A stretch of 64,000 bases of DNA, taken from contig CBDFGQ010000006.1 in assembly GCA_965247295.1 (NCBI GenBank), positions 124,001 through 188,000 of the forward strand, read 5' to 3'. Source of the DNA: CBDFGQ01 sp965247295 (GTDB lineage Bacteria; Chloroflexota; Dehalococcoidia; Lucifugimonadales; JAGWBF01). A program made the translations under genes and the position numbers. A model generated the notes under the pieces. It was not told the DNA's origin. It did no database searches and saw only the letters and a list, made by a program, of their open reading frames with translations. Shown here piece after piece: positions 18,693 through 28,214 of this stretch (position 1 is the stretch's first letter; each line of letters starts with the position of its first letter).

Positions 18693-20816
18693 GTGAGACG
18701 TAGCCTCAACTTCAAACGTCCCCACGGCAAACATGTGCCTTCACATAATAAGGGAAGGGGGCCAGCAACGAAGAAGCCGAACGTGTGGCGGATCCCCCTC
18801 ATTGGCTTGACGCTGGCCATCGTTATAGCCGCCCTGGCCTGTGGAGAGTCTACGACGCCCGAGACCACGTCAACCGGCGAGCCGACAGCTACCTCTGGGG
18901 AGACCAGCCCCGTGGACACGCCGACACCGGAGCCCACGTCAACCGGCAAGCCGATAGGTATTCCTGGTCAGATCGGCCCTGGGAACACGCCGACACCGGA
19001 TCCCACGGACCGGCTTGGCCGTGAGTGTGCACAGACGGTGATCGGGTTCCCCGGGCCCATCGATGCCATCCGGAGTGTGGACCGCATTCCCACCGGGTTT
19101 GACCCGGTCAACTCAGCCGGATGTACCTTCACCGAGTCCATTAGCGGCGTCAGCCTGGAGCTGCTCCGCGACGGAGAGAGGGTCTTCAAGCAGGAGATCG
19201 TGCTGGAGCCGGCCTCGGAGGTTGTCGGATTTCCCCTCCCCGAGGACCAGGTCGGGGTTGTCCCCGACGACATGGAGCCTGGACCCTATGACCGGCGGAT
19301 CCAGGTGACCAGCGTGGACGGAGAGTCGATGGTGTTGATTTCCGACACCATCTGGGTGTTCGATCCTGACGGGCATCCGGTGACGGCGGCGCGCCGTGCA
19401 CTGGCGGAGAGCCTGGGCGTGGACCCCGGTGTCACCCATCTCGACTCTTACGAGCCAGTGACGTGGAGCGATACCAGCCTGGGTTGCCCCAAGTCCGGCA
19501 CATCCTACGCCCAGGTGGAGACCATCGGCTTCAAGCTGGTCTTTATCATAAATACGCCCGAGCTCTGGGGGCCGCTATACGAGTACCACACCAACCTGGA
19601 CGGCTCGATGCTGGTGGTGTGCGAGGATGAAGAGGCCACCTCCAGCGGGTCAGCCATCGAGTTTGTCATGAAGGACAGCTACGCCCTGGGGCAGGGCATC
19701 GAGATCGCAATCAGGAACGTCGGGACCAGCAGCTATGTGTACAGCGAATACTACCCGGCATGCAGGAACTTAAAGTTTTACGATGGTTCCGAGGACGGCC
19801 GGCCATTCGAAAGGTTCTCCGGTATGGAAGGATCATACGTGGTCGAGCTACCCCCAGGCTTATTTATCATCCCCGAGGGGACACACTGCGACCTCGCCAA
19901 CGAATCTCAGATAAGGCCCGGGGAGGAAGCGGTGCTCTTGACCTGGAGCCAGCGGGAGTGTGTCAAGGACAAGTGGGGGTGCGCTGAAAGTGTATCGGTG
20001 AAGGCGGGCCAGTACACCATCGTCGGGAGGTTCCCCGAGTCAATGGGCTCCAGCGATCCCAACGCGCTCTCCTTTGAGAAGGGAGACGAGACCGTCGCCG
20101 AATGGAGCTTCACCATAGTCCCTTCGGAAGATGCGCAAACCGGCTCACCGGGCTCCGATGTACGGACGCCCACGCCGATGCCGATACGGGAGTGGGACCT
20201 GGAGGGTGTCCATGTAGATGGCTCCAGGGTTACGGTGCTGCTGCGGGTGTACGCGGGCATCGACGTCGGGGTGACTCTCGACGGCAGGGACCACGACGAG
20301 CTGAAAGCCGATGTCCCGTTCCTGGAATTCGTTTTCCAGGGCGTTGCTGCCGGGAAGCACACAATCGAGGTGGAAGACGTGGTCGGGTACGACGAGACCG
20401 CGGAAGTGGTGGTGCCAGGTCCCAATACGTCATTGAATGGGAACCCTGAGCATGTTACCTTCGGTGAGCTATTCTCCGGCCCGGACCGCTACAACGGCAT
20501 AGACATTGTGCTGACGAGATTCTACTTCCAGGGCTGGGAAACTACCGTCTTGGGCGAGGGGTTGGAGTATTCGGGACGGGCCTAAGGGCATCTTTGGCCC
20601 TCGGGCCAAAAGGTCTGGATCAAAAACAACTCAATACGGAGGGACGTCTACGACCAGCTACCTCGGCAAGAGATGATTGGGCCGACCGAACGTTACGGCA
20701 AGATCCGCATCGTGGGAACGTTTGAGTACGCGGCGAGATACGGACACGGAGGAGGGCGAAACGCCCTGATCGCTCCCTCGGCGGTGGAGCGTCTACCCTG
20801 GTCTCCACCACCGTAG
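18693..20816 (+). pseudogene. Multi-domain lipoprotein gene with an in-frame TAA
   Basis: From the GTG at 18693 the frame runs 630 codons to a TAA at 20583-20585, then continues in the same frame for 77 more codons of protein-like sequence to a TAG at 20814-20816. The post-stop part (QEMIGPTERYGKIRIVGTFEY ... RYGHGGG ... IAPSAVE) follows naturally on the DIVLTRFYFQGWETTVLGE segment, so the TAA looks like a point mutation in a gene of about 707 codons. Seen: lipobox ALAC, Thr/Pro linker, a domain with DTSLGCPKSGTSYAQV and YEYHTNLDGS motifs often found in Chloroflexota lipoproteins, an Ig-like domain (about 320-470), and a beta domain. Starts 3 bp after the serpin stop, so probably one transcript. 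Function unknown. Confidence 0.75.
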
Positions 20817-21526
20817 CGACCATAGGCCGTTCGGTACGATACCCGTTTCCTCTTGAACCGCCACCATTCTGCTTGGTAGTTTGCGGCACGGCGGTCTACA
20901 GTGAAGCGGCGACGATCCTCCTGGACGCGCCTGCAGACCGGTATTCCAAGCTGAGGCAATGAGCGCTGAGCTAAAGGGACAGAGTGCGGTCAGGACGAAG
21001 TTACAATATCTCGACGGAGAGAGGGAACATTTTGAACCGGCCTGCCGCCTTGAGATGTAGAGGGTTCAGCGGAGGAGAACAAAGCGATGAAGAAATGGAT
21101 GATACCTCTGGTAGGATTGGGCATCCCCCTCGCTATCACTGCCGCCTGTGGCGACCTAGCGGCGCCGGAATCCCCGGTGTTAAAGGGCTAGGTGATTTCG
21201 ACGTTGACCGAAGATAGCTTCAAGGCCCTCCTGACGGAAGACGATGTGAGACGTGTCTTGAAGACCGAGGTGGCTTTGACGTCACGGGTATACGACTACA
21301 AGGAGGCGGCGGAGGCCAACGACCCATCCCAGGTGGAGAGCATGGACAGCTTCTACGGCCTGAACTTGCTCACCAAGGATGGGACCAGGCGCATCACATT
21401 ATCGGTGGTAGACTTCGACTCCCGACCATCCGCCAAAGGCCACTTCGAAAAGCTGAAATCCAAGACTACTGGAATGCAGGACATGACCCCGCCGATTGGC
21501 GACAACTCTGCCAGGGCCAAGCTAAA

Positions 21527-21544
21527 CCCGAATCCACCGAAGGA
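21527..21544 (+). repeat. IS1380 left inverted repeat
   Basis: CCCGAATCCACCGAAGGA, the exact reverse complement of 23226-23243. The target duplication CTAAA lies just outside at 21522-21526. Confidence 0.93.
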
Positions 21545-21647
21545 GGGCGTCGGGTTAGCGTCCTGAAGCGGCAAGAAGGTGCTCCTGTGCTTCTGGGATA
21601 ATGGTTTTGTAGCAAAAAACCGACCCCGGAAAAGGAGCACCCAATAG

Positions 21648-22974
21648 ATGCTGCCACGCAACCACCCCGACCGGATCCAAATCACCTTCGACGACCGCCG
21701 CTTGGTGGCCAATGCCGGGCTGCTCCTTCCGGCCACCCTGGCGCGGCACCTCGGCCTGCCCGAACTCGTCCGGCAGCGCCTCGACCTGGGCGATGCCCCG
21801 GGGCGGGCGAACACGAGCGACAAGATGATGACGCTGGTGGCGTCTGCGCTGGCTGGGGGCGACTGCATTGACGACGCCGATGTGTTGCGCACCGGGGGGA
21901 CGGCCTGCACCCTGGGCGGCACGGTGAAGGCGCCATCCACCCTGGGCACCTTCCTGCGCAGCTTCCGGTGGGGCCACGTCCGTCAACTCGACCGGGTGAG
22001 CCGCGAGTTGCTGGCCCGGGCTTGGCAGGCCGGGGCGGGACCCGGCGACGGGCCCCTGACCATTGACCTGGACTCCACCATCTGCGAGACCTACGGACTG
22101 GCCAAGGAGGGCGCACGCCACCACGGCTATACCGGCAAGCGGGGCTATCACCCGCTGTTGGCCGTCGCCGCCGGCACCGGCGACGTGCTGATGGCCCGGC
22201 TGCGCGAGGGCCGGGCCAACACCGCTCGCGGCGCCGCCCACTTCCTGCGTGAAACGGTGAGCCGGGTTCGCTACGGCGGGGCCAGCGGGCAGCTCACCAT
22301 GCGTGCCGACAGCGGCTTCTATACCCACGCCGTGGTCGCCGTCTGCCGCCGGATCAATGTCCGCTACTCCATCACCATCCGCCAGCACAAAAGCCTGCAC
22401 AATCTCATCGAGGCGATACCCGAAGATTCCTGGACGCCGATTCCTTACTGGATGGACGGTGCCGCCGATGTGGCCGAGACCACCTGCACCCCCTTCCAGG
22501 CCGAGGCAGACGCCGCGCCGGTACGGCTCATCGTCCGGCGGGTGAAGCCGACGCCCGGTTCCCAACTGGCCCTCTTCGCCAAATACAGCTATCACGGCTT
22601 CATCACCGACCGGGACGGGGAGTTGCTCGAACTGGAGGCCGATCATCGCCGCCACGCCGAGATCGAGAATGCGATACGCGACCTCAAGTACGGTGTCGGA
22701 CTGAACCACATGCCGTCCGGCCGCTTCGCCGCCAACGGCGCCTGGCTGGCGGTCCAGGTGATCGCCCATAACCTGGCCCGCTGGACGGCTCGCATCGGTC
22801 TGGGCGAGCGGATAGCCACCACCAAGACCCTCCGGCGGCGGTTCTTCTCCCTGGCCGGGACGGCTCACCCGCTCGGCACGCCGGTTGACCCTGCATCTTC
22901 CGGATCGCTGGCCTTGGGCTGAGAAGTTCAGCCGCGCCTTGGCCCGGCTGCGAGCCATTCCACTCCCGGCCTGA
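21648..22974 (+). pseudogene. IS1380-family transposase with C-terminal frameshift
   Basis: The first 400 or so residues are a good IS1380 DDE transposase: LTIDLDSTICETYG with the first Asp, MRADSGFYTHAVV with the second, and ADHRRHAEIENAIRDLKYG with the Glu. At about 22858-22862 (GGGACGG) the frame switches: as written the product ends at 22922, but after removing one base the reading continues RLTRSARRLTLHLPDRWPW ... LARLRAIPLPA to a TGA at 22974, which is the usual family C-terminus. The element may therefore be inactive, unless this is a sequencing error. Confidence 0.85.
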
Positions 22975-23225
22975 CGGCACCGTCGGCGACCCACCCACCG
23001 GACAACCGAAGATCCCCGCAGACTCGCGCCAGCCCGGTCCGAGAGAGTTCCCTGCTGCGTATTCTCTCGCCATCCCGCGCATCGCAGCTCCCGCAGACGG
23101 CCATAGGGGCCCCTGTGCGGCGATGAAGACCGTCCGCCGACCTCCCTACCCCAAATGGAACCCAGGCTATTTCCCCTGTAGCTCCCTCACCCCCCCTTCC
23201 GCTTTCCTCACGCCGTCCATCGGTG

Positions 23226-23243
23226 TCCTTCGGTGGATTCGGG
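23226..23243 (-). repeat. IS1380 right inverted repeat
   Basis: The reverse complement of the left end. The second CTAAA copy follows at 23244-23248. Confidence 0.93.
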
Positions 23244-23432
23244 CTAAACATCCAGGGAATAGGGAGCGTGCTGGTCTTTATACAGGGGGATAAGGCCGTT
23301 TCCCTCCATACCGCCCAGGTGGACGGCCAGCAGCCGCTCGTGACTCATGCGGGCCTGACAGAGCTTGCCAAGCTGGTGGCGAGCAGGCTATGAGCGGGCA
23401 ACCGGTCCCGGCGATGGCTTTGGCCTTGATAC

Positions 23433-24296
23433 CTACACCGACACTGATGCGCGAGTAAAGTCCAGGATGGCCTGGGCCAGGCCCCCGGGGTTCTCCATCT
23501 CCAGGTTGTAAGCCGCATCCACTTCGCTGATGCGTGCGTCCTTCCAGAAGTGGGCGATGCGCTCCGCCTCCTCCATCGACAGGTGGATGTCTCGAGAGCC
23601 CCTGAGAATTCCGACCGCGCAAGTAGCCCTCTTGGCGTAGGTCCGCAGGTCGTCCGCAATGTGAGTGAGTCCGTGGGCCACCCTGACCTTGTCGTACTTG
23701 AACGCCACGCCCCCGCCAGGCAGCGACCTGGTATTGTGCTCCACCCGGTGCCGCATTGTCTCCTCGGAGTCGGTGGAGCGGGCCTGCCGAAGGGAATCCA
23801 GGGCTGCCTCCGCGCTGGGAAACTCCGTCTGGGAGACTCGCATGCGCTCCGCGCCCTCAAGGACCTCGTTGACCCGGTCCCTCTCCTGGAAGAAGTTGGG
23901 ATAGTGGGGGCCTCCCACCAGGATTATGGCCTGGCACTGTTCCGAATGGGTCGCGGCAAAGACCTGGGCCACCCTACCTCCCAGGGAGTGTCCGGCGACG
24001 ATAGCCCTCCCGAGGCCCAGCTCTTCGACGAACAGGTGCAGGTCCTCGGCGTAATCTTCGGCGGCGTATCCGCCGTCGGGCTTGTCGGTATCCCCATGGC
24101 CCCTCTGGTCGGGGGCGAAGATGTGGAACTGCCCCGCCAGCGTGTTTGCCGTCATGTCCCACATCCGGCCGTAGCCAGACGAAGGGTGAAGGAAAATCAG
24201 GCACGGTCCGCTGCCGGGCCACTCGTAGTAGCGCATCCTGAGGCCGCTGCTCAGGCTAATGCCTCTGGTCAGCTGTTCAACATGCGTGCCAGCCAT
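23433..24296 (-). CDS. Alpha/beta hydrolase
   Basis: 287 aa. Nucleophile elbow GHSLGG (Ser about residue 104), oxyanion-region motif FLHPSSGYGRMWD, DQRGHGDTDKP after strand 4, and a late Asp/His pair around GSRDIHLS and the C-terminal MENPGG region. The GPCLIFLHPSSG start and cap between residues 140 and 200 fit the epoxide-hydrolase or C-C hydrolase-like group. The ATG at 24296 has GGAGGGG upstream. A cytoplasmic hydrolase of an unknown small organic substrate; sits among other catabolic genes. Confidence 0.9.
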   Translation of the reverse strand: MAGTHVEQLTRGISLSSGLRMRYYEWPGSGPCLIFLHPSSGYGRMWDMTANTLAGQFHIFAPDQRGHGDTDKPDGGYAAEDYAEDLHLFVEELGLGRAIVAGHSLGGRVAQVFAATHSEQCQAIILVGGPHYPNFFQERDRVNEVLEGAERMRVSQTEFPSAEAALDSLRQARSTDSEETMRHRVEHNTRSLPGGGVAFKYDKVRVAHGLTHIADDLRTYAKRATCAVGILRGSRDIHLSMEEAERIAHFWKDARISEVDAAYNLEMENPGGLAQAILDFTRASVSV

Positions 24297-24344
24297 TTCT
24301 GCCCCTCCTTCAATGTTCCTCTCTCAAGGACGGTAAACAGGCCC

Positions 24345-24373
24345 ACTTTACCCCGGTGGTATCACCCTGTCAA
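24345..24373 (-). promoter_or_regulatory. Promoter for the alpha/beta hydrolase
   Basis: On the minus strand, a consensus TTGACA (24373-24368), 17 bp, TAAAGT (24350-24345), ending about 50 bp before the ATG. Confidence 0.6.
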
Positions 24374-24478
24374 TCGAGGCCTTCCCCGCCTCCGTATCTT
24401 GACCGGTATGACGAGTTTAGGCTAAGCTACTGAGAGCAACGTCGACCCACCCGTTGGGACTCTCCGCTAGGCTGGTTT

Positions 24479-24868
24479 ATGCGCATCTTCTTCGATGTGG
24501 ACCGTACCCTGCTCTACTTCGAGGGCACCGTTCAGGCCCTGCGCCCCCACACCCGTGAGGTCTTCGAGCGCGTGCATGCCCTGGGTCACCAGATATATGT
24601 TTGGACGGCCACCGGCAAGGCCCACGCCGAACGCCTGGTGGACGAATATAATCTTCGGGCCTGGGTAACGGACTGCTACGACAAAGAGCCCGCCCTGAAC
24701 CTGGCGCCGGATATGATAGTGGACGATGATCCCTACCTGGTGGAGAAGTACTCCGGCGTGTGGGTCACCCCCTACCGAGAGCTGGACCCCCACGACCGGG
24801 AGCTGCTCAAGGTGCTGGACGCGATTGCCTCGGGGGGAGACGGAGCCCCGGCCGCCGGTGGTGGCTAG
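24479..24868 (+). CDS. HAD-superfamily protein
   Basis: 129 aa. FFDVDRTLLYF gives the HAD motif I with both Asp residues, VWTATGK fits motif II (Thr/Ser), and DMIVDDDPYLV fits motif IV (DD). The protein is short and has no cap domain, like small polynucleotide-phosphatase or hypothetical HAD proteins. No strong ribosome site precedes the ATG. Substrate unknown. Confidence 0.8.
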   Translation: MRIFFDVDRTLLYFEGTVQALRPHTREVFERVHALGHQIYVWTATGKAHAERLVDEYNLRAWVTDCYDKEPALNLAPDMIVDDDPYLVEKYSGVWVTPYRELDPHDRELLKVLDAIASGGDGAPAAGGG

Positions 24869-24983
24869 GTCAGGCGGCCTCCCTCGCCTCAGAGGGCGCC
24901 CGTTCCACCGCAGACCCATCCCATTCTAGAGGGGGCTGGTGGAGTAGGCGGCGGTTTCACACAGCTTCGGTAAGGAGCTTGCA

Positions 24984-26093
24984 ATGAAGAGCATAGAGAT
25001 TGACCGCAGCAAGCGACTAAAGGAGCAGCCTCAAAAGGGGCATAATCGCTGGCACCCAGACGTCGTGCCGGTCCTGGAGGCTGAGCCGGGGGAAGAGGTG
25101 GTCTTCGAGACTCGGGACGCTTCCGACGTCCAGATCAGACCGGGCACTACGGCCGCGGACCTGGCGCAAATGGATACAAAGGTGGCCCACCCTTTGACCG
25201 GACCGGTGTACGTGAAGGGTGCCGGGCCGGGCGACCTTCTGGAGATAGAGTACCTGGACATCGTTCCCCAGTCTCACGCCTGGACCCGCATCCGGCCTGG
25301 GGGCGGATTCCTGCGGGACCTGTTTCCGGACCCCTATCTGGTCCACTGGGACATTAAGGACGGCTGGGCTACCTCACCCCAACTCCCCCGGGTCCGAATA
25401 CCCGACGGCTCCTTTATGGGGACCGCCGGGCTTGCCCCCTCGCGTGCCCAGCTGGAGAAGTGGACCGCCCGGGAGGCCGAGCTTATGGCCCGGGGTGGGT
25501 TGGTATACCCGCCGGACCCAGAGGACGCCGTGCCCTCGGAGGGGCCCGTTGCCGATGAGGGGGTGCGCACCCTGCCCCCACGGGAGAACTGCGGAAACGT
25601 GGACGCCAAACAGCTCACCAAGGGCTCTCGTCTGCTGATTCCGGTCAGCGTCGAGGGCGCGCTCTACTCGGTTGGGGACGGCCACTTCGCCCAGGGCGAC
25701 TCCGAATGCTGCCTGACCGCAATAGAGATGGGCGCAACCGCGGTGGTGCGCTTCAAGGTGCATGCAGGGGAGGCGGCGCGCCACAATATCCGCTGGCCGC
25801 GTTTCGCCCATCCCGGGTATTTTGCGCCACCCCAGTGGGCCGTGCCCCGCAACTTCATAGCCACCATGGGTATGCCGATCCGAGACGACGGCGCCAACGA
25901 GGGCGAGGACCTTACCCTGGCCGCCCGGAACGCTATCAAGAACATGATCGAGCTACTTCAAGAGCGAGGCTGGACGCGGGAGCAGGCCTACGTCCTGTGT
26001 AGCGTGGCCGTGGACCTGAAGGTCAGCAACGTGGTCGACCTGCCCAACGTCACCGTTTCCGCCTTCCTGCCCGAGGACATTTTCCAGGGGTAG
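24984..26093 (+). CDS. Acetamidase/formamidase family protein
   Basis: 369 aa, the usual length for FmdA/AmdA. Family features: NRWHPDVVPVLEAEPGEEVVFETRDASDVQI at the N-terminus, GPVYVKGAGPGDLLEIEYLDI, and the highly conserved RENCGN-VD and GDGHFAQGDSE metal-site motifs, then NFIATMGMP. It hydrolyses short amides to ammonia and carboxylate. Start ATG 24984 with AGGAG upstream. Neighbours are other small-molecule catabolic enzymes. Confidence 0.93.
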   Translation: MKSIEIDRSKRLKEQPQKGHNRWHPDVVPVLEAEPGEEVVFETRDASDVQIRPGTTAADLAQMDTKVAHPLTGPVYVKGAGPGDLLEIEYLDIVPQSHAWTRIRPGGGFLRDLFPDPYLVHWDIKDGWATSPQLPRVRIPDGSFMGTAGLAPSRAQLEKWTAREAELMARGGLVYPPDPEDAVPSEGPVADEGVRTLPPRENCGNVDAKQLTKGSRLLIPVSVEGALYSVGDGHFAQGDSECCLTAIEMGATAVVRFKVHAGEAARHNIRWPRFAHPGYFAPPQWAVPRNFIATMGMPIRDDGANEGEDLTLAARNAIKNMIELLQERGWTREQAYVLCSVAVDLKVSNVVDLPNVTVSAFLPEDIFQG

Positions 26094-26246
26094 CCGTCTT
26101 TCGGGAGGAGATTCAGGCATCGCGGCTGGCACAAGGCGGCAGCCGCTGCTAGCGGCAGCGTGGGCGGCTTAGAAGATTCACCTGGGGACGGAGAGTAGGG
26201 GTATGAGACAGCGTACGGCTAAGACCCAATCCGGAGGTACACGACA

Positions 26247-27266
26247 TTGATCAAGTTCGGAGCTTCCATACAGTCTCAGCACCCCAGATCAGAATCGGCC
26301 GTCAAGAGGATACGTGAGTCGGTGGAGTTGACACGCCTGCTTCGCGACGCTGGCTTTGACTCTATCTCCTGTGGGCACCATTACCTGGCGCCGCCCTATC
26401 AGTCGCCCCAGATCGTGCCGGTCCTGGCCCGCCTCGTGCCCGAGTCCGGCAACATGCGGATCGTCCTTGGAATACTTCTTCTGACACTATATAGCCCCGC
26501 CGAAGTAGCGGAGAACGTGGCCACCCTGGACATCCTCAGCGAGGGACGCGTGATCTTCGGGGTCGGGCTCGGGTACCGGGACATCGAGTACGAGGCGTTC
26601 AATGTGGACCGGCGCCACCGGGTTTCCCGCTTCCTGGAGTCCCTGGAGCTGGTCAAGCGCCTGTGGACCGAGGATGACATTACCCACGAGGGAAAGCATT
26701 TTCGGCTGACCGGGGCCACGTGTACCGTCCGACCCATTCAGAAACCATACCCTCCAATATGGGTCGCCGCCAACAACGACGGTATGGTAAGGCGGGCGGG
26801 CCGCCTGGGCCATCCATGGTTCCTCAATCCCCATGCCACCCTCACCACGCTGGAGCGCCAGATGGGACTGTACCGGGAGGGCCTTGAAGAGGGCGGAAAC
26901 TCGATGCCCGATGAGCTGCCCATCATTAAAGAGCTGCATGTGGCCCGCACCCGTGAGGAGGCCATCAAGGTGGCGCGGCCTTATATGGAGGCCAAGTACC
27001 AGTCCTACGCCGATTGGGGTCAGCACAAGGTCCTTCCCGGCCAGGATGACTTTCGCGCCTCCTTCGATGAGCTGGCCCGGGATCGGTTCGTCCTGGGCAG
27101 CGTTCAGGAGGTTATCGAGCAGATAGAGGAGCACCACCAGAGACTGGGGGTCAACCACTTCCTATTCCGAGTGCAATGGCCGGGAATGGAAGCGTATCAC
27201 GCCTACCGCGTGGTGGAACTGATGGGGGAACACGTACTGCCCTACTTCAGGAGCAAGTATCCCTAG
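26247..27266 (+). CDS. LLM-class flavin-dependent oxidoreductase
   Basis: 339 aa from a TTG at 26247 with GGAGGT nine bases upstream. The luciferase-like TIM barrel is shown by SISCGHHYLAPP near residue 40, LYSPAEVAENVATLDILSEGRVIFGVGLGYRDIEYEAF (about 95-130), and PPIWVAANND. It acts as a flavin monooxygenase or F420-dependent oxidoreductase. Such genes are greatly expanded in SAR202-type Chloroflexota and are thought to attack recalcitrant organic matter; the substrate here is unknown. Confidence 0.93.
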   Translation: MIKFGASIQSQHPRSESAVKRIRESVELTRLLRDAGFDSISCGHHYLAPPYQSPQIVPVLARLVPESGNMRIVLGILLLTLYSPAEVAENVATLDILSEGRVIFGVGLGYRDIEYEAFNVDRRHRVSRFLESLELVKRLWTEDDITHEGKHFRLTGATCTVRPIQKPYPPIWVAANNDGMVRRAGRLGHPWFLNPHATLTTLERQMGLYREGLEEGGNSMPDELPIIKELHVARTREEAIKVARPYMEAKYQSYADWGQHKVLPGQDDFRASFDELARDRFVLGSVQEVIEQIEEHHQRLGVNHFLFRVQWPGMEAYHAYRVVELMGEHVLPYFRSKYP

Positions 27267-27558
27267 CTAACCTGGTACTAGGTCGCTATATTGGGGCACC
27301 ATGTATTCGTTGCGCGCGTTCCGGACCAACATGGCGATGCCGATGTCCCCGCCGCGGAAGATCGGGCTCCTGCTGAGGAACAGCTGGCTCAAGCTGTACC
27401 GGCGCCGGAGCTGCTGTGGCCACCATGGCGAACCGGGTTGCTGAAAGGCCTCAGGTTCCCCTGGTGCAGGGGAGAGGGACCGGGAGTGATGAGGCACTTA
27501 CCTTTCCAATAGCATGAAAAGGTGAACACCCGAAATACACATCAAGAGGAGGTACTTC

Positions 27559-28002
27559 ATGGCAGCCGTTCGTAAAGCCCACGTTACCTGGGATGGGGAC
27601 CTGCCCTCGGGTAAAGGTGCTGTAGACGCCAGCACCAGCCAGGCCTTTACCAAGTTGCCCGTCACCTGGGGCTCCCGTACGGAGTCTGCGGATGGACGGA
27701 CGAGCCCCGAGGAGCTGGTCGCCTCGGCCCACGCCAGCTGTTACGCGATGGCCCTCTCCTTTGGCCTGGGCCAAGGGGGAACGCCGCCCCAGCACCTGGA
27801 GGTGGTCGCTACAGTGACGTTCGATCAGGTGGAGGGTGACTGGCGGGTTGTCTCCAGCGCGCTGACCGTTCGGGGGCGGGTGCCTGGGTTAGACGAGGCC
27901 GCCTTCCGGAAGGCGGCCGAAGAGGCCAAGGATGGGTGTCCCATCTCCCAGGCGCTCAAGGGCAACGTGGCCCTAAGCGTCGAGGCGTCCCTGGAAAGCT
28001 AG
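27559..28002 (+). CDS. OsmC-family peroxiredoxin-like protein
   Basis: 147 aa. TSPEELVASAHASCYAMALS holds the first catalytic Cys (about residue 61) and KDGCPISQAL the second (about residue 125), the OsmC pair that reduces organic hydroperoxides. RBS GAGGAGG before the ATG at 27559. The 292-bp gap upstream shows no convincing gene. Confidence 0.93.
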   Translation: MAAVRKAHVTWDGDLPSGKGAVDASTSQAFTKLPVTWGSRTESADGRTSPEELVASAHASCYAMALSFGLGQGGTPPQHLEVVATVTFDQVEGDWRVVSSALTVRGRVPGLDEAAFRKAAEEAKDGCPISQALKGNVALSVEASLES

Positions 28003-28040
28003 ACCTACGCCGAGGCCTCCCCGAGTTAACCAAAAAGAAA

Positions 28041-28108
28041 GCTGGGCCGCATGAGTTAACTGGGAAATACCAATTGATGGGATAAGAACCTTGGTAATGC
28101 GGCCCAGC
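28041..28108 (+). other. 12-bp inverted repeat between osmC-like and NHL genes
   Basis: GCTGGGCCGCAT (28041-28052) and its exact complement ATGCGGCCCAGC (28097-28108) flank a 44-nt AT-richer loop. No T tract follows, so it is not a classic terminator; it may be a transcript-end structure or a remnant. Confidence 0.4.
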
Positions 28109-28214
28109 GGACTCAATTTAGTCCATGCCAGTCCCGGATGTCAACGGTGTTGGCGGCCGGAATAGAACGAAATACCGCCGATTGGCGCAACGTGGCAGTA
28201 AGGAGGATGGCCAT

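Larger units (their letters stand above)
21527..23243 (+). mobile_element. IS1380-type insertion sequence (1717 bp)
   Basis: Bounded by an 18-bp perfect inverted repeat (CCCGAATCCACCGAAGGA) at 21527-21544 and 23226-23243, and flanked by a 5-bp direct repeat CTAAA at 21522-21526 and 23244-23248. It carries one transposase gene whose 3' end is frameshifted. The interrupted lipoprotein frame confirms both ends. Confidence 0.93.
21087..23393 (+). pseudogene. Small lipoprotein gene with an in-frame TAG and an IS1380 insertion
   Basis: The ATG at 21087, after GGAGGAG, opens a lipoprotein signal peptide (MKKWMIPLVGLGIPLAITAA then Cys). After 34 codons there is a TAG (21189-21191), and the frame then continues (VISTLTEDSFKALLTEDDV...) until the IS1380 element at 21527. 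Beyond the element, 23249-23393 resumes in frame. Removing the element and one CTAAA copy gives ...ARAKLNIQGIGSVLVF... ending in ELAKLVASRL and a TGA. The intact protein would be about 195 residues, resembling small lipoproteins of unknown function. It has been knocked out twice. Confidence 0.85.

Noticed and set aside
21555..22994. Long minus-strand frame of 479 codons
   Set aside because: Antisense to the IS1380 transposase in GC-rich sequence; no motifs.
27267..27558. Minus-strand frame ending in a plausible-looking stretch (FRGGDIGIAMLVRN)
   Set aside because: No start signal, only about 40 convincing residues and no family match; at most a degraded remnant.
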